Part shown: positions 9,715-19,080 of the stretch, one piece after another
Numbering within the stretch: the stretch's first letter is position 1
Layout: every line of letters begins with the position of its first letter
DNA from: Paracoccaceae bacterium
GTDB lineage: Bacteria > Pseudomonadota > Alphaproteobacteria > Rhodobacterales > Rhodobacteraceae
NCBI GenBank assembly: GCA_014872815.1
Contig: WKFK01000015.1
Span: forward strand, 186,001-250,000
Length of the DNA stretch: 64,000 nt
Direction: 5' to 3'
Translations under genes and position numbers: made by a program
Notes under the pieces: model-generated
Seen by the model: the letters and a program-made list of their open reading frames with translations, nothing else
Told to the model about the DNA's origin: nothing
Database searches by the model: none

Positions 9715-10257
9715 TTATTGACAGCGTTTTTCTGCGTCTTCCACAGCAGCGGTGAACCCGAGCAGCGAGAAGGTATCTTGGGTTTGCGTGCCGCGCGAGG
9801 AACGCGCGGTCAGCGTGGCATCAGCACCGCGCTTCATGGCTGCGATCAACTTGGCATCATCACCCGAAGACACGGCCCACGCCCATTCGCCTTCTGTGAA
9901 CAGCACGAATTTCTGGTCGCCGATGGCCACATCAACGGACGATCCCCCGGCAAACGGGTAGCCGCCGGTGAACCCAACTTGATTGGCAACGCTTTGCCCA
10001 CTTGGGTTGTTCACAAAAGTGACCATCAAAAGAATGTCGCTACGGCGCACAGCCACAACTTGGCCTCCGCGTGTGTTCACGCTCTCTTTGGCGGTTGCCA
10101 CAGCCCAGCATTCTTTGGAGTCGCCCTCTTTGTGCTCGAACACACTCCAATCGGTGATCGCATTGACCTGATTTTCGCTTGTGGCCTGTGCCGATACCAT
10201 ACCGCCCCAAACCGCAGTAGCGGTCACGGCCAGCGCTTTCACCCAACGTGATGTCAT
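9715..10257 (-). CDS. Invasion-associated locus B (IalB)-like periplasmic protein
   Basis: A 180-residue exported protein with a Sec signal peptide (about 1-25, ending VSAQA) and a single beta-rich domain resembling the IalB family (pfam06776): WSVFEHKEGDSKECWAVA, then MVTFVNNPSGQ, then a terminal Cys in AEKRCQ. The two cysteines (about 50 and 179) could form a disulfide. IalB was named for Bartonella erythrocyte invasion, but homologues are common in free-living alphaproteobacteria with unknown function. Start at 10257 chosen for the signal peptide. Divergent from the asparaginase gene. Confidence 0.8.
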   Translation of the reverse strand: MTSRWVKALAVTATAVWGGMVSAQATSENQVNAITDWSVFEHKEGDSKECWAVATAKESVNTRGGQVVAVRRSDILLMVTFVNNPSGQSVANQVGFTGGYPFAGGSSVDVAIGDQKFVLFTEGEWAWAVSSGDDAKLIAAMKRGADATLTARSSRGTQTQDTFSLLGFTAAVEDAEKRCQ

Positions 10258-10427
10258 TGCTCTTACAGCCTCCAAGCTGTGTATTGCCTCTTGTCGTCCG
10301 CCCGTTGGCTTTGCACCATTTGAAGTGGGCTGGACATTGTTATACGCGATGCGCAGAGTTTAGCCCATGTTTGTTGCCGCGCGAAAGACCCGTTGGCACA
10401 AAATTGCCCACAATTGCGAGAGAAATC

Positions 10428-11423
10428 ATGACCAAAGCCGTGCCTATGACCGAAATCTGGCGGGGAGACATCCTGGAAAGCATGCATTCCGGCCATGCGG
10501 TGGTCTGTAATGTCGATGGGGACATTGTCCATGCCTGGGGCGATCCGGACGCAATTGTGCTGCCACGCAGCTCATCCAAGATGATCCAGGCCCTGCCTTT
10601 GGTGGAAAGCGGTGCGGCAGATGCGGCCGGTCTGACAGAACAACATCTGGCTCTGGCCTGCGCATCCCACAACGCCTCTGAGATTCACAACACCATGGTC
10701 AACGATTGGTTGGCAGCACAAGGCTTCACAGATGATGACCTGATCTGCGGCCCGCAGGAACCGCGTGACATTGGCATTCGGGACGAGTTGATCCGCTGCA
10801 ACGATCCGGTGTGCCGCGTGCACAACAACTGTTCCGGCAAACACACTGGCTTCCTGACCCTGTCCAAACATCTTGGCGCGGGTGGCAACTACACCGACAT
10901 CGACCATCCAGTGCAAAAGGCGGTTCTGGCCGCACATGAAGAGCTGACACACGAGGACAGCGCGGGCTACGGCATCGACGGCTGTTCCGCCCCCAACCAC
11001 GCCAGCACCCTCAAAGGCATGGCCCGCGCTATGGCGTTTTACGCGGCCGCACGGGAGGGCAATGGCACCCGCGAAACAGCTGCGGCGCGCCTGCGCACCG
11101 CTATGGCAAAACATCCGGAGTACGTGGCAGGAGAAGGTCGCGCCTGCACCAACCTGATGCGGGCGATGGGACACACAGTGGCAATCAAGACCGGCGCAGA
11201 AGCCTATTTTGTCGCCATGTTGCCGGAGCAAAAGCTGGGCGTGGCTCTGAAAATCATCGACGGCGCCACCCGCGCGTCTGAAAACGCCTTGGCCGCCATT
11301 TTGGTGAAGCTGGGCGTTTTGGACCCCAACCATCCTGAGGCGCAGAAATACCTCGATGCGCCCATCCGCAACTGGGACGGCTTGCAAACCGGCGTTATGC
11401 GCGCCGCCTCCACGCTGAGCTAA
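10428..11423 (+). CDS. Asparaginase, ReAV/AnsA type (Asparaginase_II family)
   Basis: A 331-residue L-asparaginase of the Rhizobium etli AnsA/ReAV class, unrelated to E. coli AnsA/B. It hydrolyses L-asparagine to aspartate and ammonia. The Ser-x-x-Lys tandem expected in the active site is seen in PRSSSKMIQ (about residue 44-52). NNCSGKHTG (about 132-140) and DGCSAPNHA (about 186) supply the Cys/Lys and Cys residues that bind zinc in ReAV. The ATG at 10428 was chosen because conserved sequence begins there; the frame runs open further upstream without family-like sequence. The gene is monocistronic with a terminator directly downstream. Confidence 0.88.
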   Translation: MTKAVPMTEIWRGDILESMHSGHAVVCNVDGDIVHAWGDPDAIVLPRSSSKMIQALPLVESGAADAAGLTEQHLALACASHNASEIHNTMVNDWLAAQGFTDDDLICGPQEPRDIGIRDELIRCNDPVCRVHNNCSGKHTGFLTLSKHLGAGGNYTDIDHPVQKAVLAAHEELTHEDSAGYGIDGCSAPNHASTLKGMARAMAFYAAAREGNGTRETAAARLRTAMAKHPEYVAGEGRACTNLMRAMGHTVAIKTGAEAYFVAMLPEQKLGVALKIIDGATRASENALAAILVKLGVLDPNHPEAQKYLDAPIRNWDGLQTGVMRAASTLS

Positions 11424-11424
11424 A

Positions 11425-11457
11425 CAAAATGGCGGCCTCCTGGCCGCCTTACCTTTC
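11425..11457 (+). terminator. Intrinsic terminator after asparaginase
   Basis: A perfect GGCGGCC/GGCCGCC hairpin with a 4-base loop (11431-11448) follows the asparaginase stop by a few bases, with a modest pyrimidine tract (TTACCTTT) after it. Confidence 0.65.
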
Positions 11458-11526
11458 CATCGCCTCTGCGATTTCCACGGTGCCCCTGCCGTGTTGAAGA
11501 ATGGGGCACCCTTTGGCCGTCGCCGC

Positions 11527-12285
11527 TCAGAGCACGTCCCACAACAGCTTCAGCGCCAGCACCACAGATGTGACAACCAAGAGGGGTCGGATCAGTTTCG
11601 CGCCCTTGGCCATCGCCATCTTGGCACCAAGCGCCGCGCCCAACATCTGCATCACGCCCATAGCCAAGCCAATCGCCCACAAGGGTTCGGCAACCAAAAT
11701 GAACCCAGCCAAGCCGCCCACATTGGATGCGAAGTTTAACAGCTTGGTATGCGCCGTGGCTTTCAGAATGCCATAGCCGCCCAACGCGACAAACGCGATC
11801 ATATAGAAACTGCCCGCACCGGGACCAAGCAAGCCATCATAGGCCCCAAAAAACGGCACCGCTGTCCAGGTGAATGCCAGAGGCGACAAGCGCGCAGTTT
11901 TATCCATGTCTCCCGGGTCTTTGCGGAAGGCAAAGAACAGCGCAATACCGATTAGCAGGACAGGCAAGATCAGGCGGATCCAGTCCGTCGGCAGCACCGA
12001 CACCAGCAAGGCCCCTGCAAGCGACGCGCCAAAGGCCAGCCCAGCAGGCAAAAGCTGCTCACGCAGGTTCACCAGACCGCTTTTGGCATAGGAATACGCC
12101 GCTGTACCGGAGCCGAACATGCCTTGGATTTTATTGGTCGCAAGCGCCGCGACCGGCGGCACGCCTGCAATCATCAACGCAGGCAACGTGATCAAGCCGC
12201 CGCCGCCAGCGATCGCATCCACAAACCCCGCAAAAAACCCGGCTGCCAAAAGGATCAGTAGCCCTTCAATTCCAAATTCAAGCAC
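11527..12285 (-). CDS. TauE/SafE-family (TSUP) anion exporter
   Basis: A 252-residue membrane protein of the TSUP family with about eight predicted helices. The duplicated family motifs are seen near the start (GFVDAIAGGGGLITLPALM, about 20-38) and in the second half (GPGAGSFYMIAF, about 150). Members export sulfite, sulfoacetate or other organosulfur and C2 compounds; the substrate here is not evident. It starts 3 bp after the serB stop on the same strand, so it is probably translated from a serB-tauE transcript, although a functional link to serine synthesis is not obvious. Confidence 0.87.
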   Translation of the reverse strand: MLEFGIEGLLILLAAGFFAGFVDAIAGGGGLITLPALMIAGVPPVAALATNKIQGMFGSGTAAYSYAKSGLVNLREQLLPAGLAFGASLAGALLVSVLPTDWIRLILPVLLIGIALFFAFRKDPGDMDKTARLSPLAFTWTAVPFFGAYDGLLGPGAGSFYMIAFVALGGYGILKATAHTKLLNFASNVGGLAGFILVAEPLWAIGLAMGVMQMLGAALGAKMAMAKGAKLIRPLLVVTSVVLALKLLWDVL

Positions 12286-12288
12286 AGA

Positions 12289-13167
12289 TCAAACGCCTTC
12301 GAAATCAGATTTGGCGTAGCCCTGAATGTAGAGCAGCGCGGTCAGATCACCGTAGTTGATGCGAATATCGCATTCCGCCGCCACCGACGGTTTGGCATGC
12401 AGCGCCACGCCGGCACCTGCCAGTCCCAGCATACCCAGATCATTGGCCCCGTCTCCGACGGCCATTACGTCATCATGGGCAAGACCAAGCCGCTCGGTGA
12501 TCTCTTTGAGTGCCTGTACTTTGGCCTCTCGCCCAAGAATGGGTCGGCCAACATCGCCGGTCAGCTTACCGTCTTCCGCGAGCAGGGTGTTGGCCCGGTT
12601 CTCGTCAAACCCCAGTTCGCTCGCCACTTTGGCGGTAAAGGCCGTAAACCCACCAGACACCAGCGCCGCATACGCCCCATGCGCTTTCATTGTCGCCAGC
12701 AACGCCTTACCGCCGGGCATAAAGGTGATGCGCTCCGCCAGCACTTTGCCAATCACGCTTTCACTTAAACCCTTGAGCAAGCCCACACGTTCGGTCAGCG
12801 CGCCTTCAAAATCCAGCTCGCCATTCATCGCCCGTGCGGTGATGTCTTTCACACGCTCGCCCACACCTGCCTCATCGGCCAGCTCATCAATGCATTCCTG
12901 CTCGATCATGGTGCTGTCCATATCGGCAAGTAGCATCTTTTTGCGGCGGCCTTCGGTGGGGAGCACCACAAGGTCGACACCCATTTCCTGCAAGTCCGCC
13001 CAAACGTCCCACCGATTGTCCGGCATCGCTGGTAGTCTGAACTCCGCCGCTTCATCCGGTGCCAGCCATAAAGCGTCTCCACCGCCCCATGCATTGCGCA
13101 GGTTGTCGACCAGTGCAGGATCGAGGGTGGCAGAATTCGGAGCGGTCAGGAGCGTGGCAGTAAACAT
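12289..13167 (-). CDS. serB: Phosphoserine phosphatase SerB
   Basis: A HAD-superfamily phosphatase of 292 residues that carries out the last step of serine synthesis, phosphoserine to serine. The catalytic DxDST motif is LADMDSTMIEQE (about 83-94). SGGFTAF carries the motif II serine, and GDGANDLGML is motif IV. An N-terminal ACT-like region (about 1-75) is present as in proteobacterial SerB. Start MFTATLLTAPN at 13167 has a GAGGA site 5 bases upstream; 13203 is an alternative. It is divergent from serC-serA across a 270-bp intergenic region, so all three serine genes share one regulatory locus. Confidence 0.95.
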   Translation of the reverse strand: MFTATLLTAPNSATLDPALVDNLRNAWGGGDALWLAPDEAAEFRLPAMPDNRWDVWADLQEMGVDLVVLPTEGRRKKMLLADMDSTMIEQECIDELADEAGVGERVKDITARAMNGELDFEGALTERVGLLKGLSESVIGKVLAERITFMPGGKALLATMKAHGAYAALVSGGFTAFTAKVASELGFDENRANTLLAEDGKLTGDVGRPILGREAKVQALKEITERLGLAHDDVMAVGDGANDLGMLGLAGAGVALHAKPSVAAECDIRINYGDLTALLYIQGYAKSDFEGV

Positions 13168-13379
13168 CAAGGTCCTCAGTTGGTCAGCGCGTGATGAGTT
13201 CATGCTGCATAGACCACGCTGTGGTGCCATGCGCCAGTATTGGATTGTATCCGGTGCAATATGATCCGCCCGAAGTCGCCGCCAGTGTTTCCTATAGTGA
13301 TCAAAATGCGTCGTTTTTGATGAGCAAACTGTCGTGATCGCTGATTTTGCCTGTTGTGCAGCCGCAGCATCCCTTCTAT

Positions 13380-13437
13380 TTCGGTCCGTGGGACACCTCT
13401 CCCCAACGAGAGGCATTTATCTGTAAGGATAGCATTG
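13380..13437 (+). ncRNA. Candidate serC leader RNA motif
   Basis: The leader directly before serC holds a perfect hairpin: CCTCTC (13396-13401) and GAGAGG (13408-13413) around a CCCAAC loop. It lies within a purine/pyrimidine pattern just before the ribosome-binding site TAAGGA. A conserved 'serC' RNA motif upstream of serC-serA is established for Alphaproteobacteria, and position and hairpin here match that expectation. I cannot run a covariance search, so the assignment rests on context and one stem; the ligand of the motif, if any, is unknown. Confidence 0.5.
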
Positions 13438-14586
13438 ATGGCTACTCAGCAACCGGCGACGCGGCCGGCCAACCCGCGTTTTTCTTCTGGCCCATGTGCC
13501 AAACCCCCCACATTTGATGTCACAAAACTGGCCGACGCCGCTCTGGGTCGCAGCCACCGCGCAGCTGTTGGCAAAGCCAAGCTGAAGGACGCCATCGAAG
13601 GCACCCGAGACGTTTTGGGCATCCCCGCAGATTACCGTATCGGTATCGTGCCTGCCTCCGACACCGGCGCGGTTGAAATGGCGCTTTGGTCCCTTCTAGG
13701 CGCGCGCAAAGTTGAAATGCTCGCATGGGAAAGCTTTGGCGCAGGCTGGGTCACCGATGTAGTGAAACAGCTGAAAATCGACGCCGAAGTCAAAACCGCC
13801 GACTATGGTCAAATCGTCGATCTCTCCACTGTCGACACCAAAAACAACGACGTTGTCTTTACCTGGAACGGCACCACCTCCGGCGTGCGCGTGCCAAATG
13901 CTGACTGGATCGCGGATGAACGTGAAGGTTTGACGATCTGTGACGCGACCTCCGCAGCCTTCGCCATGGACCTGCCATGGGACAAGCTGGATGTGACCAC
14001 CTTCTCCTGGCAGAAAGTACTCGGCGGTGAAGCTGCGCATGGTGTGATCGTCCTGTCGCCACGTGCGGTGGAGCGTCTGGAAAGCTACACGCCCGCATGG
14101 CCGCTGCCAAAAATCTTCCGCCTGACCAAAGGCGGCAAGCTGATCGAAGGCATCTTCACCGGTGCGACCATCAACACGCCGTCCATGCTGGCTGTCGAAG
14201 ACTACCTCTTCGCGCTGGATTGGGCCCGCTCTGAGGGCGGCCTGCAAGGCCTGATCGCCCGCGCCGATGCCAACGCCAAAGCGGTGTTTGATTTCTGCGA
14301 CGCCAACGACTGGATCGCCAATCTGGCCGAGGACGATGCAACGCGCTCCAACACATCCGTCTGTCTGAAGTTCACCGATGCCCGCATTCAGGACGGTGCA
14401 GCCTTCGCCAAGGCCGTGGCCAAACGTCTGGAAGCGGAAAACATCGCGCTGGACATCGGCGCCTACCGCGACGCGCCAGCCGGTCTGCGCATCTGGTGTG
14501 GTGGCACAGTTGAGACTGCGGATCTTGAAGCCATGCTGCCATGGCTCGCGTGGGCCTTTGAGGCCGAGATCGCGGCGCAAGCTTAA
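13438..14586 (+). CDS. serC: Phosphoserine aminotransferase SerC
   Basis: PLP-dependent aminotransferase of 382 residues that converts 3-phosphohydroxypyruvate and glutamate to phosphoserine. The PLP lysine is in [11 protein letters not shown] (about residue 190). [10 protein letters not shown] near the N-terminus and [16 protein letters not shown] further on are typical of the alphaproteobacterial SerC subclass. The ATG at 13438 follows a TAAGGA site. serA begins 143 bp downstream, and no terminator is evident between them, consistent with a serC-serA operon. Confidence 0.95.
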   Translation: MATQQPATRPANPRFSSGPCAKPPTFDVTKLADAALGRSHRAAVGKAKLKDAIEGTRDVLGIPADYRIGIVPASDTGAVEMALWSLLGARKVEMLAWESFGAGWVTDVVKQLKIDAEVKTADYGQIVDLSTVDTKNNDVVFTWNGTTSGVRVPNADWIADEREGLTICDATSAAFAMDLPWDKLDVTTFSWQKVLGGEAAHGVIVLSPRAVERLESYTPAWPLPKIFRLTKGGKLIEGIFTGATINTPSMLAVEDYLFALDWARSEGGLQGLIARADANAKAVFDFCDANDWIANLAEDDATRSNTSVCLKFTDARIQDGAAFAKAVAKRLEAENIALDIGAYRDAPAGLRIWCGGTVETADLEAMLPWLAWAFEAEIAAQA

Positions 14587-14728
14587 GACCATAGTGCCCG
14601 GCGGTGACGCCGGGCCGCGCCCGATCCTCCCCACGGGAGGGCGCTTTCAGCACCCACCCAGGGTCAGGCGCGACCCTAAAAAACCCATTCAGGCCGCACT
14701 CGGCCACCGACATCAAAGGACGCTCCAC

Positions 14729-16324
14729 ATGGCTCCCAAAGTACTCGTCTCCGACAAACTCAGCGAAACCGCCGTTCAGATCTTCCGCGACCGTGGAATT
14801 GACGTCGACTTCATGCCAGACCTCGGCAAAGACAAAGAAAAACTGGCCGAGGTGATTGGCCAATACGACGGTCTGGCGATCCGCTCCGCCACCAAGGCAA
14901 CCGCCAAACTTCTGGAAAAAGCCGACAACCTGAAAGTCATCGGCCGCGCCGGCATCGGCACCGACAACGTCGACAAAGAAGCCGCCTCCAAGAAAGGCGT
15001 GATCGTGATGAACACGCCGTTTGGCAACATGATCACCACCGCCGAACACGCGATTGCGATGATGTTTGCCGTGGCGCGTCAAATCCCAGAAGCCAGCGCA
15101 TCGACCCATGCCGGCAAATGGGAAAAGTCCAAGTTCATGGGCACCGAGTTGACCAACAAAACCCTCGGCGTGATTGGCGCAGGCAACATTGGTGGCATCG
15201 TGTGCGACCGCGCTCGCGGTCTGAAGATGAAAGTGATCGCTTACGATCCCTTCCTGTCTGAAGAAAAAGCCGCGAAAATGGGTGTCGAAAAAGTTGAGCT
15301 CGAAGAACTGCTGCCACGCGCCGACTTCATCACCCTGCACGTGCCGTTCACGGAGCAGACTGCCAACATCCTGTCCGCTGAAAACCTCGCCAAAACCAAA
15401 AAAGGCGTGCGCATCATCAACTGTGCCCGCGGTGGCCTGGTGGACGAAGAGGCTCTGGCTGAGCTGCTGAAATCCGGCCATGTCGCCGGTGCCGCTTTTG
15501 ACGTGTTCAAAGAAGAACCTGCAACCGAAAACGCCCTGTTCAACCTGCCAAACGTGGTTTGCACCCCGCACTTGGGCGCGGCAACCACCGAAGCACAGGA
15601 AAACGTGGCGCTTCAGGTTGCCGAGCAGATGTCTAACTACCTGCTGACCGGTGCCGTTGAAAACGCGCTGAACATGCCATCCGTGACGGCTGAGGAAGCC
15701 AAGGTCATGGGCCCATGGATCAAGCTGGCCGACCACCTCGGCTCTTTCTCCGGCCAGATGACCGACGAGCCGATCAAAGCCATCAACATCCTCTATGACG
15801 GTGTTGTCTCTGACATGAACCTCGCGGCGCTGAACTGCTCTGTTGTGGCGGGCATCATGAAAAAAGCCAACCCGGACGTGAACATGGTGTCGGCACCTGT
15901 TGTCGCCAAAGAGCGTGGCATTCAGATCTCCACCACAAACCAGGACAAGTCCGGCACCTTTGATGGCTACATCAAAGTGACCGTGGTGACCGACAAACGC
16001 GAACGCTCCATTGCGGGCACCGTGTTCTCTGATGGCAAGCCACGTTTCATCCAGATCAAAGGCATCAACATCGACGCCGAGGTCGGGGCAAACATGCTCT
16101 ACACCACCAACGAAGACGTGCCGGGCATCATCGGCACATTGGGTCAGACCCTCGGTGACAACGGTGTAAACATCGCAAACTTTACTCTGGGCCGCGCGGA
16201 TGTGGGCGGCGAAGCCATTGCGCTGCTTTATGTTGACGAGCCTGTGCCAGCAGACGCCCGCGCCAAGCTGGCTGAAACCGACATGTTCCGCCAGATCAAA
16301 CCGCTGGTATTTGACGTCGCCTAA
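14729..16324 (+). CDS. serA: D-3-phosphoglycerate dehydrogenase SerA
   Basis: The first committed enzyme of serine synthesis: NAD-dependent oxidation of 3-phosphoglycerate. At 531 residues it is the long form, with substrate domain, NAD domain (GVIGAGNIGGIV, about 148-160), active-site segment TPHLGAATTEA, an intervening domain, and a C-terminal ACT regulatory domain (about 455-531, with TNEDVPGIIGTLGQTL). The ACT domain suggests serine feedback, known for the family. The ATG at 14729 follows AAAGGA; the upstream open frame antisense/out of phase with serC was discarded. The stop is followed by a strong terminator. Confidence 0.96.
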   Translation: MAPKVLVSDKLSETAVQIFRDRGIDVDFMPDLGKDKEKLAEVIGQYDGLAIRSATKATAKLLEKADNLKVIGRAGIGTDNVDKEAASKKGVIVMNTPFGNMITTAEHAIAMMFAVARQIPEASASTHAGKWEKSKFMGTELTNKTLGVIGAGNIGGIVCDRARGLKMKVIAYDPFLSEEKAAKMGVEKVELEELLPRADFITLHVPFTEQTANILSAENLAKTKKGVRIINCARGGLVDEEALAELLKSGHVAGAAFDVFKEEPATENALFNLPNVVCTPHLGAATTEAQENVALQVAEQMSNYLLTGAVENALNMPSVTAEEAKVMGPWIKLADHLGSFSGQMTDEPIKAINILYDGVVSDMNLAALNCSVVAGIMKKANPDVNMVSAPVVAKERGIQISTTNQDKSGTFDGYIKVTVVTDKRERSIAGTVFSDGKPRFIQIKGINIDAEVGANMLYTTNEDVPGIIGTLGQTLGDNGVNIANFTLGRADVGGEAIALLYVDEPVPADARAKLAETDMFRQIKPLVFDVA

Positions 16325-16350
16325 ACGGCCTTGTCGTCGAAGTTTTACAA

Positions 16351-16386
16351 GCGTCGCCCTTCCAAGGGCGGCGCATTTTTGGTTTT
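16351..16386 (+). terminator. Strong intrinsic terminator after serA
   Basis: An 11-pair hairpin (GCGTCGCCCTT with AAGGGCGGCGC) is followed by ATTTTTGGTTTTG. It ends the serC-serA transcript just before the metallophosphatase gene. Confidence 0.88.
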
Positions 16387-16413
16387 GTGACCCAGCAGTT
16401 TGAGGCGATTTTT

Positions 16414-17148
16414 ATGACCACACCCATTTATGCCATTGGCGATATTCACGGACATCTGGACAAGCTTGAAGAAGTGATGGAAGCCATCCTCGCGGATGGC
16501 GGAACCGAGGCCGAGGTTGTGTTTCTTGGCGACCTGGTGGATCGCGGTCCGGACAGTAAGGGCGTGATTGATTTTGTACTGAATGGGCTGAAACAGGGTC
16601 GAAACTGGACCGTTCTGACCGGCAACCATGACCGCATGTTCCGTTACTTTCTAGAGCCTTCTCCGCGCGTCGATATGCGCCTGCGCCCCGACCTCTACTG
16701 GCTGCATGAACGCCTGGGCGGGCGCGAGACCTTAGCCTCTTACGATCTCAATTTTGACGCTGAGGCCCGCCTGTCAGAAATCCATGCTGCAGCGCGCGCC
16801 ACTGTGCCCGCTGAGCATGTTTCGTTTCTCACCCAGCTGCCGTACTTCAAACGGCACGGCGACCTGTTGTTTGTGCACGCCGGCATCCGACCCGAAGTGG
16901 CCTTGGAAGATCAGCTAGAGGACGATTTGTGCTGGATCCGAGAGGATTTCCTGAACTATGCTCACCCGCACCCCTGGATTGTAGTGCATGGGCATACACC
17001 GGTGGTGCGCCCCACGCACTTTGGCAATCACGTGAACCTGGATACAGGCGCCGGCTATGGCGAGGCGATCACAGCGGCCGTGTTTGAAAGCGGGCATGTT
17101 TGGCACCTCACCCCACATGGACGGCAGGAACTAACACCCGCAGACTGA
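16414..17148 (+). CDS. PPP-family metallophosphoesterase
   Basis: A 244-residue calcineurin-like phosphoesterase of the PrpA/ApaH-like PPP group. The metal-binding motifs appear in order: GDIHGH (about 10), GDLVDRGPDS (about 42), GNHDRM (about 76), VHAGIRP (about 158) and VVHGHTPV (about 191). It could be a serine/threonine protein phosphatase or a dinucleoside polyphosphate hydrolase; the sequence does not decide. The start at 16414 places the first motif correctly; an earlier in-frame start at 16387 lies inside the terminator region. tRNA-Thr lies 63 bp downstream. Confidence 0.88.
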   Translation: MTTPIYAIGDIHGHLDKLEEVMEAILADGGTEAEVVFLGDLVDRGPDSKGVIDFVLNGLKQGRNWTVLTGNHDRMFRYFLEPSPRVDMRLRPDLYWLHERLGGRETLASYDLNFDAEARLSEIHAAARATVPAEHVSFLTQLPYFKRHGDLLFVHAGIRPEVALEDQLEDDLCWIREDFLNYAHPHPWIVVHGHTPVVRPTHFGNHVNLDTGAGYGEAITAAVFESGHVWHLTPHGRQELTPAD

Positions 17149-17211
17149 CCGGACTGACGCCTTTAATTTCTCTTGCCCTTCACAAAACGCGCACCTATAC
17201 ACCGCATCGGC

Positions 17212-17287
17212 GCCGCTGTAGCTCAGCTGGTAGAGCACGTCATTCGTAATGATGGGGTCGTAGGTTCGAGTCCTATCAGCGGCACCA
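17212..17287 (+). tRNA. tRNA-Thr (anticodon CGU)
   Basis: A full cloverleaf can be drawn: acceptor arms GCCGCTG and CAGCGGC, D arm GCTC/GAGC, anticodon stem CGTCA/TGATG around loop TTCGTAA giving anticodon CGT, and T loop TTCGAGT. The 3' CCA is encoded. It reads the ACG codon. No integrase gene or duplicated 3' end is nearby. Confidence 0.96.
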
Positions 17288-17297
17288 GTTTTCCTTT

Positions 17298-19079
17298 CTA
17301 CCCAGTCCACACCTCTGCCCCGGGCAGACCATTGTAGACATGTGCCAGACGGATCAACTCTTCTGCCGTGACGCACTCTGTCTGCCAGGCTTTGGAGCTG
17401 ACCCCGAGCATGCGCGGCATCAACATTGGCCAGAGTTGATCGTCCTGCGTGGTGAACTCTGACCAGAAAGTGCCCTGCACGCCAATAATACGGTCCGCGA
17501 GGTCCGCTTCCGGTACCGGCTCCCAGTTGATCGTGTCCGTGAGCGAGACAAAGGCAGCCCAACTCGCGCCCCAGTCGTCCTTGTGGCTGGTGTGCGCCAT
17601 GTCGAGATAGACGTGCTGGGCCGGGCTCATGACCACGTCATATCCGTTGCGCGCTGCGTCCAATCCGGGGCCCTGCCCGGTCCAGCTGAACAGGATCGCG
17701 CCATTGGCAATCCCGCCGTTCGAGCCCTTGGCGGCCTCTTCCCAAGCACAAGGCCGCTGACCATTTTCAACGGCCTTTGCCCCCAGCTTTTGCATCATCC
17801 AGCCTTGCAGATCGTCGGTGGTTTCCAACCCTTCGCGCTGCATCAAATCCCGCGCAAGGGGGCTGCCCATCCAAGTGCCCTCCGGCAACTCATCACAGCC
17901 CAAATGTAGGTGGTTAAACGGGAACAGTGCGCCCACCTCAGCCATGATGGCGTCCAAAATTTCCCAAGTGCGCGGGATGGCCGGGTTCACCGAGTTTCCT
18001 TTGTAGCCCTGCACACTGACTTCGGCACCATTATCGCTTGGGTCACGCAACTCCGGGAACACATGTGTCAGCGCAATCGCATGTGCCGGCACCTCAATTT
18101 CCGGCAAAACCTCAATGTTGAGCGCTTTGGCGTGGGCAATGATCTCTCGTGCAGTGTCTTTCGAGTAGCTTCCACCAGCTTGTACAGCACCGGAGAACAG
18201 CGCAGGCAACAGGTGACCCTCGCCACAAATCGCCGTCTTTTGCCACAACTCCGGGAAACACTCGATTTCCAAGCGGAAGGCCTCATCGTCAGCAAAATGC
18301 CAATGGAATCGGTTGAATTTCAGAAGCGCCATCAGATCCAGCAGATCCAAAATGGTCTGCGGTTCATAATAATGCCGTGCGGTGTCCAAATGCTGACCAC
18401 GCCAACCAAATCGCGGTGCGTCTTTGATTACGCCACAGGGCAGTGTGCCGTGTTGCAGAAGCGTGAGCAAGGTGATGGCGCCGTAAAACTCGCCTCCAAA
18501 ATCACCAGCACGCAGGGTGATACCTTCTGGGGCAATCTCCAATTCATAGGCATCTTCCGGCAAATCTGCGACTTCAACAGAAACCTCTGTCTCGCCTGCA
18601 AAGGCCCAGCCTCGGCGCGCGGCCAGGGCAGCCACATTTTCAAACGCTGGGCGATCACAGACAAAGCCCGCGACCTCCAAAACAGCGCCTGTTGGGACCC
18701 AACTCTGCGGTTGCGGCACCAGAGGCAGACCTTCGACAGGTCCCAAATCCGGCAATACCTGCGGGCGGCACCCAGACTCGGGCTTGGGCAGCTCTATGAT
18801 CTCTTTGCCGTGGCGTAAATACGGCCCAAGTGGCAACCATGCGCGGTTGGCTGGCTTAAACCCGCCCGCATATTGGATCACCAACTCAAAGGCCTCACCA
18901 ACTTTGAGAGTCGGCAAGGAAATTTCCGTGTAGCTCCCAAGAGAATGTGTGACTGTTCCGCCTGAAATGACCTCAAATGGCCCCATACCAGAGAAACAGA
19001 ACACAGGGGCCGTTAGGGCGCCCTCCGGTGTGAAAACACATGTGATGGTGTCGCCCGTAATACGGCTTTCGTACTGCAT
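17298..19079 (-). CDS. Beta-N-acetylhexosaminidase (GH20)
   Basis: A 593-residue glycoside hydrolase family 20 enzyme that removes terminal GlcNAc or GalNAc from oligosaccharides. The catalytic Asp-Glu pair is in LHLGCDELPEGTW (about 394-395). HWHFADDEAFRLEIECFPEL and the AHAKALNIEVLPEIEVPAHA barrel strands are typical. The N-terminal region (about 1-190) includes the GH20b domain. No convincing signal peptide is seen, so the enzyme may act on imported chito-oligosaccharides in the cytoplasm. The start at 19079 is one base after the GntR regulator stop, so regulator and enzyme form one unit divergent from the amino-sugar operon. Confidence 0.93.
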   Translation of the reverse strand: MQYESRITGDTITCVFTPEGALTAPVFCFSGMGPFEVISGGTVTHSLGSYTEISLPTLKVGEAFELVIQYAGGFKPANRAWLPLGPYLRHGKEIIELPKPESGCRPQVLPDLGPVEGLPLVPQPQSWVPTGAVLEVAGFVCDRPAFENVAALAARRGWAFAGETEVSVEVADLPEDAYELEIAPEGITLRAGDFGGEFYGAITLLTLLQHGTLPCGVIKDAPRFGWRGQHLDTARHYYEPQTILDLLDLMALLKFNRFHWHFADDEAFRLEIECFPELWQKTAICGEGHLLPALFSGAVQAGGSYSKDTAREIIAHAKALNIEVLPEIEVPAHAIALTHVFPELRDPSDNGAEVSVQGYKGNSVNPAIPRTWEILDAIMAEVGALFPFNHLHLGCDELPEGTWMGSPLARDLMQREGLETTDDLQGWMMQKLGAKAVENGQRPCAWEEAAKGSNGGIANGAILFSWTGQGPGLDAARNGYDVVMSPAQHVYLDMAHTSHKDDWGASWAAFVSLTDTINWEPVPEADLADRIIGVQGTFWSEFTTQDDQLWPMLMPRMLGVSSKAWQTECVTAEELIRLAHVYNGLPGAEVWTG

Positions 19080-19080
19080 G

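Noticed and set aside
14372-15736. A 454-codon minus-strand frame opposite serC/serA
   Set aside because: It is antisense to two well-supported enzymes and carries no recognisable domain.
17212-17287. tRNA-Thr as an integration site for a genomic island
   Set aside because: No integrase, no direct repeat of the tRNA 3' end, and the flanking genes look native.
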